64,000 nt of DNA from Methanosarcina horonobensis HB-1 = JCM 15518 (GCF_000970285.1 NZ_CP009516.1:1467036-1531035); one strand, 5' to 3'; shown: positions 37,077-47,325, numbered from the stretch's first letter. A program made the numbers and translations. Notes: generated by a model not told the origin, from the letters alone.

Positions 37077-37430
37077 TTAACAGCAATCGGATTCTACAAA
37101 ATAGAGTCTCTTCCTATCTGGACAGTACATATCAAGCTCAAGCTGAATCCTCTTAATAAGTTCCCTACAGCAAGCTCCTGTAATCCCGTAATTCTCCTTC
37201 AGAATCCTGGCTAGGACACATTTTGCCTCAATCCCATCATGAATGATCCTGTGCAGCCTCTGTAAAACACCCCTTACCAGTTCTTCTCAGTAAGTATCAG
37301 TCACTTCAACATTCTCAACCGCATACCTACAAACCTCCTTCTCTCCTTCAAAATTCAAATATTTTAGAGCGTGCAACCTTATTTTATGGTAAACATCAGT
37401 ACTACAAGCTGGACAATGTGCTATAAACAT
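37077..37430 (-). pseudogene. Hypothetical gene interrupted by one in-frame TGA
   Basis: A 118-codon frame runs from ATG 37430 to TAA 37077, broken only by TGA at 37289-37287 (codon 48). The N-terminal part has FIAHCPACSTDVYHKIRLH (a CxxC pair) and the rest EELVRGVLQRLHRIIHDGIEAKC and NYGITGACCRELIKRIQLELD. The continuous sense on both sides of one stop argues for a recently broken gene. Methanosarcina is not known to use TGA as selenocysteine. I do not recognise the family. Confidence 0.5.
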
Positions 37431-37521
37431 TTTTAACCCTATAGAATTTAAAAATAAAAACATTCATAAATTCTATAAGTAATAGACACACTAGCTGAAA
37501 GTAATAAGTACAAGTTCGGTA

Positions 37522-37581
37522 TATTGACCAGCTTCAGTTATATAGAAGGCGAAAGGAGAATTTTTTTGAAGCTGGCCAATA
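37522..37581 (-). repeat. 15-bp inverted repeat, possible minus-strand RNA hairpin
   Basis: TATTGACCAGCTTCA (37522-37536) and TGAAGCTGGCCAATA (37567-37581) pair with a single mismatch. On the plus strand this is A-C, on the minus strand G-U, so only a minus-strand transcript would pair fully. The loop is 30 bases. Confidence 0.45.
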
Positions 37582-37599
37582 TAAAAGAAGAAATTACTT

Positions 37600-38500
37600 A
37601 TTAAAAATCTTTTTGTATTATAGTGGAAATTAACAAATAACAAGTTTTATAAAGACTTGGAAAAACGGAAAAACGGGACTCCCAATTGATTAACCCCATA
37701 AATTTAGATTAAAAACCCTTTTATACTCTCAATTTCCAGATTTAGCATAATTTTCTTTTTTAAAATTATTTCTGAATGAGCTGATATAGATGAAAATCCG
37801 GCTAGCTGGATCTTATCCTCTTTCTCTTCCTTCCATTTTCCCTTTTCCCGATCCCTGCCTCCTTTATTCTAAGTTTAGGATCAGCTCTTGAATAGATTGA
37901 AGTCTATTTACTCATTCGTTTTCCGCATATTGCATGCGAATTATATTGGATTTCTATATCGCCAATCTTTGAGTCCTGTTAATTTTCATATCCACTATTA
38001 AGAATTTTACTTGACAACTTCTAAATAATGTTTTTAAGTGAAAATATAGTTGAAAATATATGTGTGTATTAAAGGAAACAAAGATGCGATTACGTGACTG
38101 CAAAAATCATTAGAAAGGACATTTTAATGTCATGACTGAGGAAAATGTTACAGAAACTATATCTGATTTTAAACTCCAAATATTATTTATCGTTTTTGAG
38201 TATTTATAAAGACACTTACTGATTACGTGATAATTTATTAAGAGATTTTCCTAAATCTGAGAAATACTATCCAAGACTAAAAAGAGATTCAATAGTTTTC
38301 TAAATTATTGGCTTAGAATAATTTTATTTCGTAGTCTTGGTACTCTATCCACCTAGACGATTCTATTACTTTTTTCCTTCAAAACATAATAGCCGTATGT
38401 AAGAAATTTCTGAAAATATCAAAATAAAAAGAAAAAGATTTAAATTGTTTATACATTATTTGAATATATTAATTATATTTTTTTAAATGGAATAAGGGAA
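37600..38500. other. Gene-poor AT-rich region
   Basis: I see no gene, RNA or strong repeat. TATA-like sequence at 38455-38485 probably serves the surface-protein gene. Confidence 0.5.
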
Positions 38501-38510
38501 GAGGATAAAA

Positions 38511-41500
38511 ATTAACAAAAAACGATACTCAATAGTTTTAGTATCAATAGCTATGATACTGTTTTTGAATCTCACTTTACCTGCCACATCGGTAGCCACT
38601 GCGAGTAGTTCGCCAGTAATCACTGAGACTCAGATCACTCACAGCGGAACAGCAAATGGTCCTGCAATTTATGGCAATAAGATAGTGTGGTCCGACTGGC
38701 GCAAGGGACAGAATAATAATGACATCTACATGTATGACCTCTCAACTTCCAGGGAAACGCAGATGTCTAACAGCGGCTCGGCAACGGGTCCTGCGGTATA
38801 TAACAACAGGATAGTGTGGATGGTTTCTTCCGGTACACAGCACAATACTGATATTTACATGTATGATCTCTCAAATTCTAAGGAAACTCAGATTTCACAC
38901 AGCGGGTATGCATCTATTCCAAGCATCTATGACAACAGGATAGTGTGGATGGATAATAGTAATGCAAAGTTAGATATCTACATGCACGATCTCTCAACCT
39001 CCAGAGAAACTCAGATTACCCACAGCGGATCAGCAGATAGTCCTGCTTTTTATGGAAACAAAGCAGTGTTTGTGGATTATCACGAAGGAGTGACTACTCC
39101 TAATATCTATATGTATGACCTCTCAACTTCGGAAGAGACTCAGATTTCCCACAGTGGGAAAGCGGCCAATCCTGCAATTTATGGAAACAAGATAGTATGG
39201 CAGGATAACCGCAACGGAAACCCGGATATTTACATGTATGATCTCGCTACTTCGAAGGAAACTAGGATAACTACCAATGAATCATATCAAGGGAGCCCTG
39301 CTATCTACGGTGACAGGATAGTATGGCAGGATAACCGCAACGGAAACCCGGATATCTACATGTATGATCTTTCAACTTCCAAGGAAACGCAGGTTACAAC
39401 TGATAGCTCAGAGCAGTATTTTCCCTATATCTACGGTAACAGGATAGTATGGCGAGACCATCGTAACGGAAACGACGATATATATATGGCCGCTATTTCG
39501 GAAGAAGAAACGAAACCTAACTTACCTGTTGCAGATGTCCCGTATGCATATATCGCAAACGACATCGAAAGAACTGTTTCTGTAATTGACACATTTACAA
39601 ACACCATTATAGCTACGGTGAATGTCGGGTTCGGTTCAATGGGAGTAACATTCAGCCCGGATGGAAAAAGGGTTTATGTGGCCAATGCAGGGGATAATAC
39701 TATTTCCATAATAGACACGGCAAGCAACACTGTTACAGACACGGTGAAGATCAGGGGAGGTCCCAATGGAATTGCAATCACTCCAGATGGTACAAAGTTA
39801 TATGCGGTAACCGGCTCGACCCCTGGTAATGTCTATGTGATTGACACGGACAAAAAAACTGTTATAGCCACAATAAATGGATTAAACGCTTCCCATAGAA
39901 TTGCAATTACCCCCGATGGAACAAAAGCATATGTAGCTAACTCCGGAAGCGACAACGTTTTAATAATTGACACAGCTACCAACACCATCACAACCACAGT
40001 AGATGTTGGGGTTACTCCTTTAGGAATTACAGTCAGTCCTGATGGAACAAAGGTGTATGTGGCGAACTACGGCATCAACACTATATCTGTAATTGATACT
40101 GAAACAAACACTGTTACAGCGACTGTGAATGTAGGAGCAGGACCAGGGGATATCTCTGTCAGCCCTAATGGTGAAAAAGTTTATGTAGCCAATTCTGGTG
40201 GTGATACTGTTTCTATAATTAACACAAATTCAAATGCCGTTGTATCCATCGTGGAGGTCGGAGAAAACCCTGTTGGAGTCGGTCTCACTCCTGATGGAAA
40301 AAAGGCATACATCATGAACCATGTAAGTGACGACATCTCAGTAATTGACACTGAAACAAATACTGTTATAACCACGGTGAATGCAGGAATGAATCCGGCT
40401 TCCAGTGGAAAGTTTATAGGTTACATCCAGGTACCATACCTCATAATTCCTGCTGCAAACTTTAGCGCCAATGTTACCAGTGGTGATGCTCCTCTTGCAG
40501 TCCAGTTTACAGACCTTTCTCAGTATTCAACAGGAAGAACCTGGGACTTCAATAATGACTGGCAGGGTGACTCCAGTGAGGTATCTCCTACGTATGTGTT
40601 TACAAACCCAGGGACATACAATGTTAACCTGATAGCGAGCAACGAAAATGGAACCGATAAAAAAACTGTTACAATAACTGTGAAGGAAAATAGTAATAAT
40701 AGCGAAAACAGCAGTAATGAGAACAACTCCAACGAACCTTCGGACTCGTCCACTTCTTCTGATTCTGGTAGTTCCTCCGGTTCCAGTAGTTCCAGTGATT
40801 CTTCCGGTTCTTCGGACTCTTCCAGTTCATCAGGCGGGTCTCACAGCTCTGGTGGCAGCCATCATAGTTCCGGGAGCTCAGGTGGCGGAACCGGCGGATC
40901 TCCGGAACCCCAAAAGAATGTAGAGTTCAAAGACACAACTAAAGTGTTCATTCCAAACGGAAAACAGGTTCATTTCAACTTTACAAACGATGTAACTGTG
41001 GTTGAATCTATTAGCTTTGAATCCAAGAAAACCATGGGAAAGACTACAGCTATTGTAGAGAACCTGAAAAACAAGTCTTCTCTCGTTACAGGTCTTCCTG
41101 AAGGAACTATGTATAAGTCCTTCAATGTGTGGGTAGGAAATGCTGGATACGGAGAATCGGATAAAATCCAGAATGCAACAGTGGCCTTCAAAGTAGAAAA
41201 GTCTTGGCTTGATGAAAACAATATTGATCAGTCTTCCGTTAATCTATATAAGCATGATGAAGATGGTAAAGAATGGATTGAACTTACTCCAATCGTAACA
41301 GGTGAAGATGACAATTACCTGCATTTTACAGCAGGAACTTCTGGCTTTTCTTCATTCGTTATAGCGGGAGATACAGAAGGTTCCGCTTTAACTTCAGAGC
41401 CTGTTGAAGAATCTGTCGCAACTGAAGTCAGAAGTGCTGGTAATGCTACAGCTACAGGGATTCTCGAAAATTATAGATTAATGGATAGTATCTTAGAGAT

Positions 41501-41525
41501 TATAAACAAATTCCTGGGAAGATAA
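38511..41525 (+). CDS. Secreted two-propeller surface protein with PKD and PGF-pre-PGF domains
   Basis: About 1,004 residues if read from ATT 38511; 990 from the ATG at 38553. The longer form gives a normal signal peptide (charged NKKRYS, then VLVSIAMILFLNLTLPATSVA), and GGGAAGAGG lies seven bases before the ATT; the ATG form lacks the charged part. Domains: seven TolB-like blades of about 42 residues (GNKIVWxDxRNGNPDIYMYDLSTSKETQ type), seven YVTN blades (YVANxGxNTISVIDTxTNTV), one PKD domain, a Ser/Gly/His-rich linker and a PGF-pre-PGF domain near the C-terminus. Blades five and six are almost identical in DNA. It is a cell-surface protein, probably adhesive. Confidence 0.88.
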   Translation: MNKKRYSIVLVSIAMILFLNLTLPATSVATASSSPVITETQITHSGTANGPAIYGNKIVWSDWRKGQNNNDIYMYDLSTSRETQMSNSGSATGPAVYNNRIVWMVSSGTQHNTDIYMYDLSNSKETQISHSGYASIPSIYDNRIVWMDNSNAKLDIYMHDLSTSRETQITHSGSADSPAFYGNKAVFVDYHEGVTTPNIYMYDLSTSEETQISHSGKAANPAIYGNKIVWQDNRNGNPDIYMYDLATSKETRITTNESYQGSPAIYGDRIVWQDNRNGNPDIYMYDLSTSKETQVTTDSSEQYFPYIYGNRIVWRDHRNGNDDIYMAAISEEETKPNLPVADVPYAYIANDIERTVSVIDTFTNTIIATVNVGFGSMGVTFSPDGKRVYVANAGDNTISIIDTASNTVTDTVKIRGGPNGIAITPDGTKLYAVTGSTPGNVYVIDTDKKTVIATINGLNASHRIAITPDGTKAYVANSGSDNVLIIDTATNTITTTVDVGVTPLGITVSPDGTKVYVANYGINTISVIDTETNTVTATVNVGAGPGDISVSPNGEKVYVANSGGDTVSIINTNSNAVVSIVEVGENPVGVGLTPDGKKAYIMNHVSDDISVIDTETNTVITTVNAGMNPASSGKFIGYIQVPYLIIPAANFSANVTSGDAPLAVQFTDLSQYSTGRTWDFNNDWQGDSSEVSPTYVFTNPGTYNVNLIASNENGTDKKTVTITVKENSNNSENSSNENNSNEPSDSSTSSDSGSSSGSSSSSDSSGSSDSSSSSGGSHSSGGSHHSSGSSGGGTGGSPEPQKNVEFKDTTKVFIPNGKQVHFNFTNDVTVVESISFESKKTMGKTTAIVENLKNKSSLVTGLPEGTMYKSFNVWVGNAGYGESDKIQNATVAFKVEKSWLDENNIDQSSVNLYKHDEDGKEWIELTPIVTGEDDNYLHFTAGTSGFSSFVIAGDTEGSALTSEPVEESVATEVRSAGNATATGILENYRLMDSILEIINKFLGR

Positions 41526-42013
41526 TCTTCCCTTTATTTTTGATGGAATATGTTTTTGTGAAACCGTACTCTTATTGTATATTACCTGCCCTATGATTCA
41601 AAATATACGGAATCATCTGTTCAATTATTCCACTACTTGTTCCGCCGTCCATTTTTTACCTCCTACTTTCTATCTTATAGCTCTTTTACCTCGGTTGCAG
41701 AAAAAATAAATAGGATTTCTTATTCCCCTGTCCAGTGCATTTTGTTCTTGATCAGGAACAGATTTAAGGAACATAATTACATAGAGCAAACTTTAACATA
41801 TACAGGGACTAAAGAAATGTGCCTCGAATAATCTCACCAAAGTATCAACTCCACTAAATTATTTACTTTATTAATATTAATTATCTCAGGTATGTAAACC
41901 TTATCGAGTTAGAAATATCATAAAATTATTAGTCTGTAGATTTACTGGCTTAGTGGCTCAGTATCAATGGCTCAATATATTTGTTACCTCATGAAACTCA
42001 GGAGAGGCCTAAA
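41526..42013. other. Intergenic region
   Basis: 488 bases with no supported gene. TTTATTAATATTAATTATC near 41870 may be a promoter for the next gene. Confidence 0.45.
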
Positions 42014-43291
42014 TTGAAGTGGATCAAAAAGCTCTTTGGAAAACAAGAAAGCACGCACGAGACAACTACTTCCAGTGAAATCGATTTTGCTGAACTGCCC
42101 GCATGGCTGGAGGTAAATTCTCAAAAAATATCTTCTGAGATAGAAAAAGATGTATCGGGCCTTTTCAAAGAGCTTGAGGCTTCGATTTCCGAACTTAAAG
42201 AAAGCAATGCCAGGCTTCTGGAAGCAAAAGTTGAGGGAAATTTTGATATCAGGGCTGTAAAACGAGCAAAAAGTAACCGCGAAAACGTAACAAAGCAGGT
42301 AGGGGTATTCATAGATAAACTCGAAGTTCCGGAAAACATGGACTTTGGGGCGCTTAAAGGGTTTCATGAGGCAGCTATGCAGAACCTGAACACCTGCCTT
42401 GAAAATATGGACCGAAGCTTCCGGTACACCAGAGCTGTCTTTCCTCAGGAGTCAAAAGATGTTACTGAAAGCCTTGGCAGGCTAGGCCAGGTCCTCAACG
42501 AGCTCGGAAAAACGGTTCTGGGCCATAATCAGGAAATGGAAGCCATTAAGGTAATTTCTAAATATTTAAAAGAGATTCGGGAACTATTTGCCTCAATAGA
42601 GGCTGAAAACCGTGAACTCGAATCTAAAAACCAGAAAATTCAGGCTTTAAGAGACGAAGCTGCCAGAATCGGTAAAACTCTAGAAGAGTTCAAACAGGGA
42701 GAAACCTGGCAAAAACTGCAAGGTCTTCAGGAAGAATTAGCTCTGGCCGGGGACAGACTCAAAAAAGCTGAAACAGGCCTGAATTCCCTTATCCTGCCTT
42801 TTTCAGGCAACCTCTCAAGAATAAAGAAACTTCATGAAAGCGGCAAATATACTTTAAAGCCAGAGGTAAAGCGGCAGCTTGACATCTGCCTTGAAACCCC
42901 GGCAAATCTTGACCCTTCCTTTTTCCCTGAGCTCCAGAAGGTTCTCGAAGATCCTGCTCTTGATATACAAATCCAAAAGAAAGAGAAATCCCTGGCACAG
43001 ATCCGGTCTGCAGTTTCGGGCTTTGAGGAGAAGAAAAGAGAGTATATTGAAGCCCGGAAGGCATTTAAAGCCAAAAAATCCGAACTTGCAGGCTCGGATA
43101 CCGGAGAACTTGCCGGACTCGAACATAAAGAAACGGAACTTCTCACAAGAATCCGTCTGCTTGAAGAAGAGATCGAAAGTTCCGAAAAGAAACTGGTTGC
43201 CTTAAAAGAAGAGCTCAAAGCAGGAGAAGAAAAACTTCAAGCCAGTGTTTCCGTAATTGACAGCAATGTGAAAATTCTGTTCCTGCCTTGA
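42014..43291 (+). CDS. Long coiled-coil protein
   Basis: 425 residues from TTG 42014, preceded by CAGGAGAGG; the frame extends upstream to 41981 without a ribosome-binding site. After a basic start (KWIKKLFGKQ) nearly the whole protein is charged heptad-like helix (SSEIEKDVSGLFKELEAS; later KKRE, EARK and EEEIESSEKKLVALKEEL). No signal peptide or membrane segment. Looks like a structural or SMC/phage-shock-like coiled coil; function unknown. Monocistronic. Confidence 0.8.
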   Translation: MKWIKKLFGKQESTHETTTSSEIDFAELPAWLEVNSQKISSEIEKDVSGLFKELEASISELKESNARLLEAKVEGNFDIRAVKRAKSNRENVTKQVGVFIDKLEVPENMDFGALKGFHEAAMQNLNTCLENMDRSFRYTRAVFPQESKDVTESLGRLGQVLNELGKTVLGHNQEMEAIKVISKYLKEIRELFASIEAENRELESKNQKIQALRDEAARIGKTLEEFKQGETWQKLQGLQEELALAGDRLKKAETGLNSLILPFSGNLSRIKKLHESGKYTLKPEVKRQLDICLETPANLDPSFFPELQKVLEDPALDIQIQKKEKSLAQIRSAVSGFEEKKREYIEARKAFKAKKSELAGSDTGELAGLEHKETELLTRIRLLEEEIESSEKKLVALKEELKAGEEKLQASVSVIDSNVKILFLP

Positions 43292-43448
43292 TATTTCAGA
43301 TATCCGTGCCTGATGAAGCTGTAACCGGACTTCCTGCCAGGAAGAACCCAAACTTAAAGATGTATAGGATAACCTGAACACATGAAAAGGCACCAAAAAA
43401 GAGTAAAACTATTTGGAAAATTATAGTAGTTTCCTGCGGTTTAGCCTT

Positions 43449-43517
43449 AACAGTTTATCTTATCAGTTTTTAACAGTTTATCTTATCAGTTCTTAACAAT
43501 TTATCTTATCAATCTAT
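43449..43517. repeat. Three tandem 23-bp repeats
   Basis: AACAGTTTATCTTATCAGTT followed by three T/C-rich bases is repeated at 43449, 43472 and 43495, with a decayed fourth unit after. It is upstream of the secreted-protease gene. Confidence 0.75.
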
Positions 43518-43686
43518 CTTATTAGTTTATAATTTATCAGTTCTTTAATTTTAGTCTGGGAATTTAATTTCATGGGGGACCGAGAGCTTTTTTCAGATTG
43601 TTATCTGTTACATACCTGTTACCTGTGCGTTTTGGGTAACTGCTGGAAGCTTTTCGGGAATTTAAAAAACTAATTCACTGGTCACT

Positions 43687-45680
43687 ATGGATAAAATATT
43701 GTTTCGTTTACTTGTTAATGTCCTTCTGTTCTCTGTTCTTCTGTCAGGAGCCCTGATTTCCTGTTTTTCAGATGTGCAAAAGGCTTCTGCAGCTGAACTA
43801 GTTCCGGCTGGAAACGAGAGTAGAAACAGCAGTATTTCCCTGACAGATACCGGGAAGGAAATTAATTCCTCCGAAGAGTCTTTAAGCCCTGATCAGAAAA
43901 AGCTTTCGAAGGATTTGCTGCAGCTCTATGACGAACGCTACCTGTCAGAAGAAGAGTCTTCAGAGACTCTGCGAGCTCGTATGATAAAACTTGGGCAGTT
44001 AAGTCAAATAGACCCCGTTTTAAGAAGGACATCCCATTCAGCAGAAAAATACCAGAGGGATTCAGCGGATCTGGAGTACAGTGCCAGCAAGTCCTCTTTC
44101 TCTTCGGCTGAAAAGGTTTATGTGTATATTTATCTGGAGCCTTATGCAAACAGCAGCATACTTGACGGATATTGTGAGGTTGAGGAAAGAGATGAAGAAA
44201 ACCATCTCGCTGTGGCATGGGTGCCGCTCGAATCTCTTGAGATTCTTGCTTCTCTTCCTGAAGTAAGGAGTATTCAAACGGTTCTTCCTCCTTTTGTCAG
44301 GCAGGGAAACACGGTTTCAGAGGGAGATCTGATTCTTAAATCTTCCAGCCTCAGGGAGTTTTATGGTGTAAACGGGACCGGTATAAAAATCGGAATTATA
44401 TCTGATGGTGTAGACAGCCTGGAGGATGCACAGGCTACGGGTGATGTTCCTTCCGATGTGCATATACTGAGCAATAAGATCGGGGGAAATGAAGGCACGA
44501 TTATGCTTGAAATCGCCCATGATATAGCGCCCGGAGCAAAGCTGTATTTTCATGACTGCGGATCCAGCAGGCTTGAGTTCAACAGGGCAGTCGATGCCCT
44601 TGTTAACGAAGGCTGCACTGTCATTTGCGATGATATAGGCTGGCCTTCCGAACCTTTCTTTGAAGACGGGATAGTAGCAGACCACGTAAAAAAGGTCATA
44701 AAAGAGCATGACCTTCTTTATATAAGCTCTGCGGGAAACTCAGGAGACTGCCACTACCAGGGTCTTTTCTATGACAATGGGAGTGGATGGCACGACTTCA
44801 GCAGTGGGCAGGGAGAGACAGAGAACCTGCAACTCGAAATCCAGCCTTCGGGCGAGGTATGGGTTTTTCTCCAGTGGAACGACAAATGGGAACACTCGGG
44901 AAATAACTATGACCTTTACCTTAAAAATAGAGAAACTTCGGAGACCATCGCATCCAGTGAGGTCTATCAGGACGGAGACGACCTTCCTCTTGAGTACATA
45001 ACGTATGTCAATAACGGAGAAAACACTCTCCACGCTTCTATAGAAGTCAAAAGGACCTCAGGGGAAGCAAGAGAACTCGAGCTTTACATCTACTACTGGC
45101 CTGGAGTAACAGTTAACCCTGAAAATATCGTTGCCGAAGACTCGATTTTCGGACACCCTGCCCTTCCTGAAGTAGTAACCGTCGGAGCAGTCAGGACTGG
45201 AGAATCCGGGGGTTATGAGATCGAGTCTTTTTCTTCTATTGGCCCAGTTACGATTTCCTACCCTTCCCCGGAAGTTCGTCAGAAAGCTGACCTTTCAGGG
45301 CTTGACGGCGTAAGTATCACAGGTAAGGGCGGGATTTCTGAGCAATTTTACGGTACGAGTGCCTCTTCCCCTCATGTTGCAGCTATTTCGGCTCTTGTCT
45401 GGAGTGCTTTTCCGGAAAAATCAGCTATGGATATAAGGCGGCTGCTTTATACTTCTTCAACAGACCTCGGTGATCCCGGATATGATACCATTTTCGGATA
45501 CGGGCTTGTGGATGCTCTCAGGATGTACGAACAGGCATCAGGAACTCCTTCTATTTTGATTGTGAATACTGACGGAAGCGGGGATTTCTCTTCAGTCTCG
45601 GAGGAGATAAACAACAGTAGGCCAGGAGATTCCATTCTTGTATATCGGGAACATACAGGGAAAATATAGTCGTGTTCAAT
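43687..45680 (+). pseudogene. Secreted subtilisin-like protease gene, 5' part (frameshifted, then interrupted)
   Basis: 660 codons to a stop at 45669. Signal peptide (LLVNVLLFSVLLSGALISC), then a subtilase domain: Asp in GIKIGIISDGVD, Ser in GTSASSPHVAAISALVW. The usual HGT histidine region reads NEGTIMLEIAHDIAPGAKL, with Glu at the His position. After it a NosD-type beta-helix begins (SILVY). One G is missing in CGGGAACATAC (about 45646): restoring it gives YRGTYRENIVVFN, continuing to 45680 where a TnpB element starts. The intact ancestor was a cell-surface or secreted protease with a NosD/carbohydrate-binding C-terminus. Confidence 0.8.
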
Positions 45681-45740
45681 CCCTGCAATAGTACAATTCA
45701 CACGCAAACTGTAAATACTTTCGTGTGAATGTAATATACT

Positions 45741-46904
45741 ATGGAATCCACTAAAACAATACAACTAAAAATTATAGATGTTGATAATGACTTAGTGGAA
45801 ACCATGCAGAAATATTCTGAAGGAATGAACTATGTTTCAGAAGTAGTCTTTCAGAATGGAAAAGTAATTCCTGCAAGAAAATTACAGAGAATTGTATATG
45901 GTTATCTGAGAGAAAAACTAGGATTAAAATCTCAGGTAAGTTGTAACATCCCTAGACAAGTTGCAGGATCTTATAAAACTCTTTCTGATCAAATTAAATG
46001 TAAAAAATCAGAATGGCAGAAGTTAGTTTATACTCCGTCTTCCATGACTCTTTCTTATAAAAGAGATTATACAATAACGGAAGATTCAGTTAGCATAACT
46101 ACATTTAGTTCAGGAAGGAAAACATACAAAATTCAGAACTATGATTATGCTCTGCAATATTTTAAAGAACCTTGGAAGTTTGCAGCTTCTAAAGTTGTAA
46201 AACATTATAACGGAGATTACTATTTCCATCTAACAGTTTCTCAGGAAATAGAAGAACCCGCGATAGAAAAAGCATCTACTTTTATGGGTGTAGATGTTGG
46301 AATTAACTATCTTGCTGTTGCTTCTACTACTGACAAAAAATGTAAGTTTTTTGCAGGTGGAGAAATAAAAAACAAGCGTAATATCTATTCTAAAATGAGA
46401 GCAAGGTTACAATCTAAGGGAACTTTATCAGCTAAAAGAGTGTTAAAACGCTTAGCAGGTAAAGAGCAACGTTTTATGAAAGATGTTAACCATTGCATCT
46501 CTAAAGCTATCGTTAAATTTGCAGTTCAGGAAAAGGTATCTGTAATTGGTCTTGAAGATCTAACCGACATTCGAGAGAATACTAATGGAAAACTCAGAAA
46601 GAAACAACGTTATTTACATAACAGTTGGGCTTTCAGACAATTACAGAGCTTCGTTGATTATAAAGCTAAACAAGTAGGGATTTTAGTTGAGTATGTTAAT
46701 CCTGAATACACATCTCAAACTTGTAATAGATGTAACCACATCTCTAAAAATAATAGAAAAGGATTAAGATTCCACTGTGAAACTTGTGGGTTTGAGTTAA
46801 ATGCAGATTTGAATAGTGCTCGCAACATAGAACATAGAACACGAGATTCCAGGTATATCTTAGAATCTCAGGGATGTTTGTCAACCATCCATACGGATAC
46901 TTGA
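45741..46904 (+). CDS. tnpB: RNA-guided endonuclease TnpB, intact, distinct from copies 1 and 2
   Basis: 387 residues. RuvC-I Asp in MGVDVGINYLAVAST, RuvC-II Glu in VIGLEDLTDIRE, zinc finger CNRC...CETC, RuvC-III Asp in ELNADLNSARNI. The N-terminus (MESTKTIQLKIIDVDNDLVETM) differs from copy 1, so it belongs to another TnpB branch. All catalytic residues are present. The gene starts 60 bases inside the element. No TnpA. Confidence 0.93.
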   Translation: MESTKTIQLKIIDVDNDLVETMQKYSEGMNYVSEVVFQNGKVIPARKLQRIVYGYLREKLGLKSQVSCNIPRQVAGSYKTLSDQIKCKKSEWQKLVYTPSSMTLSYKRDYTITEDSVSITTFSSGRKTYKIQNYDYALQYFKEPWKFAASKVVKHYNGDYYFHLTVSQEIEEPAIEKASTFMGVDVGINYLAVASTTDKKCKFFAGGEIKNKRNIYSKMRARLQSKGTLSAKRVLKRLAGKEQRFMKDVNHCISKAIVKFAVQEKVSVIGLEDLTDIRENTNGKLRKKQRYLHNSWAFRQLQSFVDYKAKQVGILVEYVNPEYTSQTCNRCNHISKNNRKGLRFHCETCGFELNADLNSARNIEHRTRDSRYILESQGCLSTIHTDT

Positions 46905-46941
46905 TATCCAAGCCTCCTCCTTTAGGGGGAGGTAGTTGACT
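46860..46941 (+). ncRNA. Candidate omega RNA of TnpB copy 3
   Basis: The 3' end of tnpB plus the right end includes CATCCATACGGATACTTGAT and the stable hairpin CCTCCTCC/GGGGGAGG with a four-base loop before GGTAGTTGAC. Predicted guide is the next host sequence, AACACTCTTACAGGAAATAA at 46942. Confidence 0.5.
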
Positions 46942-47325
46942 AACACTCTTACAGGAAATAATCTCTCAAACAATACGGAAGGTCTCAGGTTAACAGATTC
47001 TTCCCTGAACACAATCTTTGAAAACGAATTTGATAATAGCATCAATATCAATGAAAGTCTCAATGAAAATTTCAATCAAAATTCCTCAGGAGAAGCAGGA
47101 CTTTCAAATAACTGGAACAGGGCTACAGAAGTATGTTATCTCTATAACGGCGGGATCTACAAGAGCCGATTTGGAAATTTTTACTCAGACTATGAGGGGT
47201 CGGATTCAGAAGGCAGAGGGATAGGAGATCTTCCTTATGGCAGTGACTCCTCCCCGCTTATTGCCAGATTAGCATCATACTTGTTTATATATCGAAAATT
47301 ACCCTTTCCTGAAGTACACGGCTAA
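46942..47325 (+). pseudogene. Subtilase gene, 3' part (NosD-type beta-helix)
   Basis: Reads NTLTGNNLSNNTEGLRLTDSS, then NxFDNSININESLNENFNQN and the typical NosD end GNFYSDYEGSDSEGRGIGDLPYG, terminating at 47325. It continues the interrupted upstream gene. It has no start codon of its own. Only about three repeats are present, so the native domain is either short or has lost sequence. Confidence 0.75.

Larger units (their letters stand above)
45681..46941 (+). mobile_element. TnpB-only element, copy 3 (different type), inserted in the subtilase gene
   Basis: Left end has a hairpin TTCACACG/CGTGTGAA (45697-45729); the right end has CCTCCTCC-TTTA-GGGGGAGG and finishes GGTAGTTGACT. Removing 45681-46941 joins TTCAAT to AACACTCTTACAGG and reads VVFN-NTLTGNNLSN in the host's restored frame, so the borders are supported at the coding level. 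No target duplication, as expected. TTCAAT is a candidate target-adjacent motif. Confidence 0.78.

Noticed and set aside
37287-37289. In-frame TGA as selenocysteine
   Set aside because: Methanosarcina is not known to carry the selenocysteine system, and no hairpin of the expected kind was seen.
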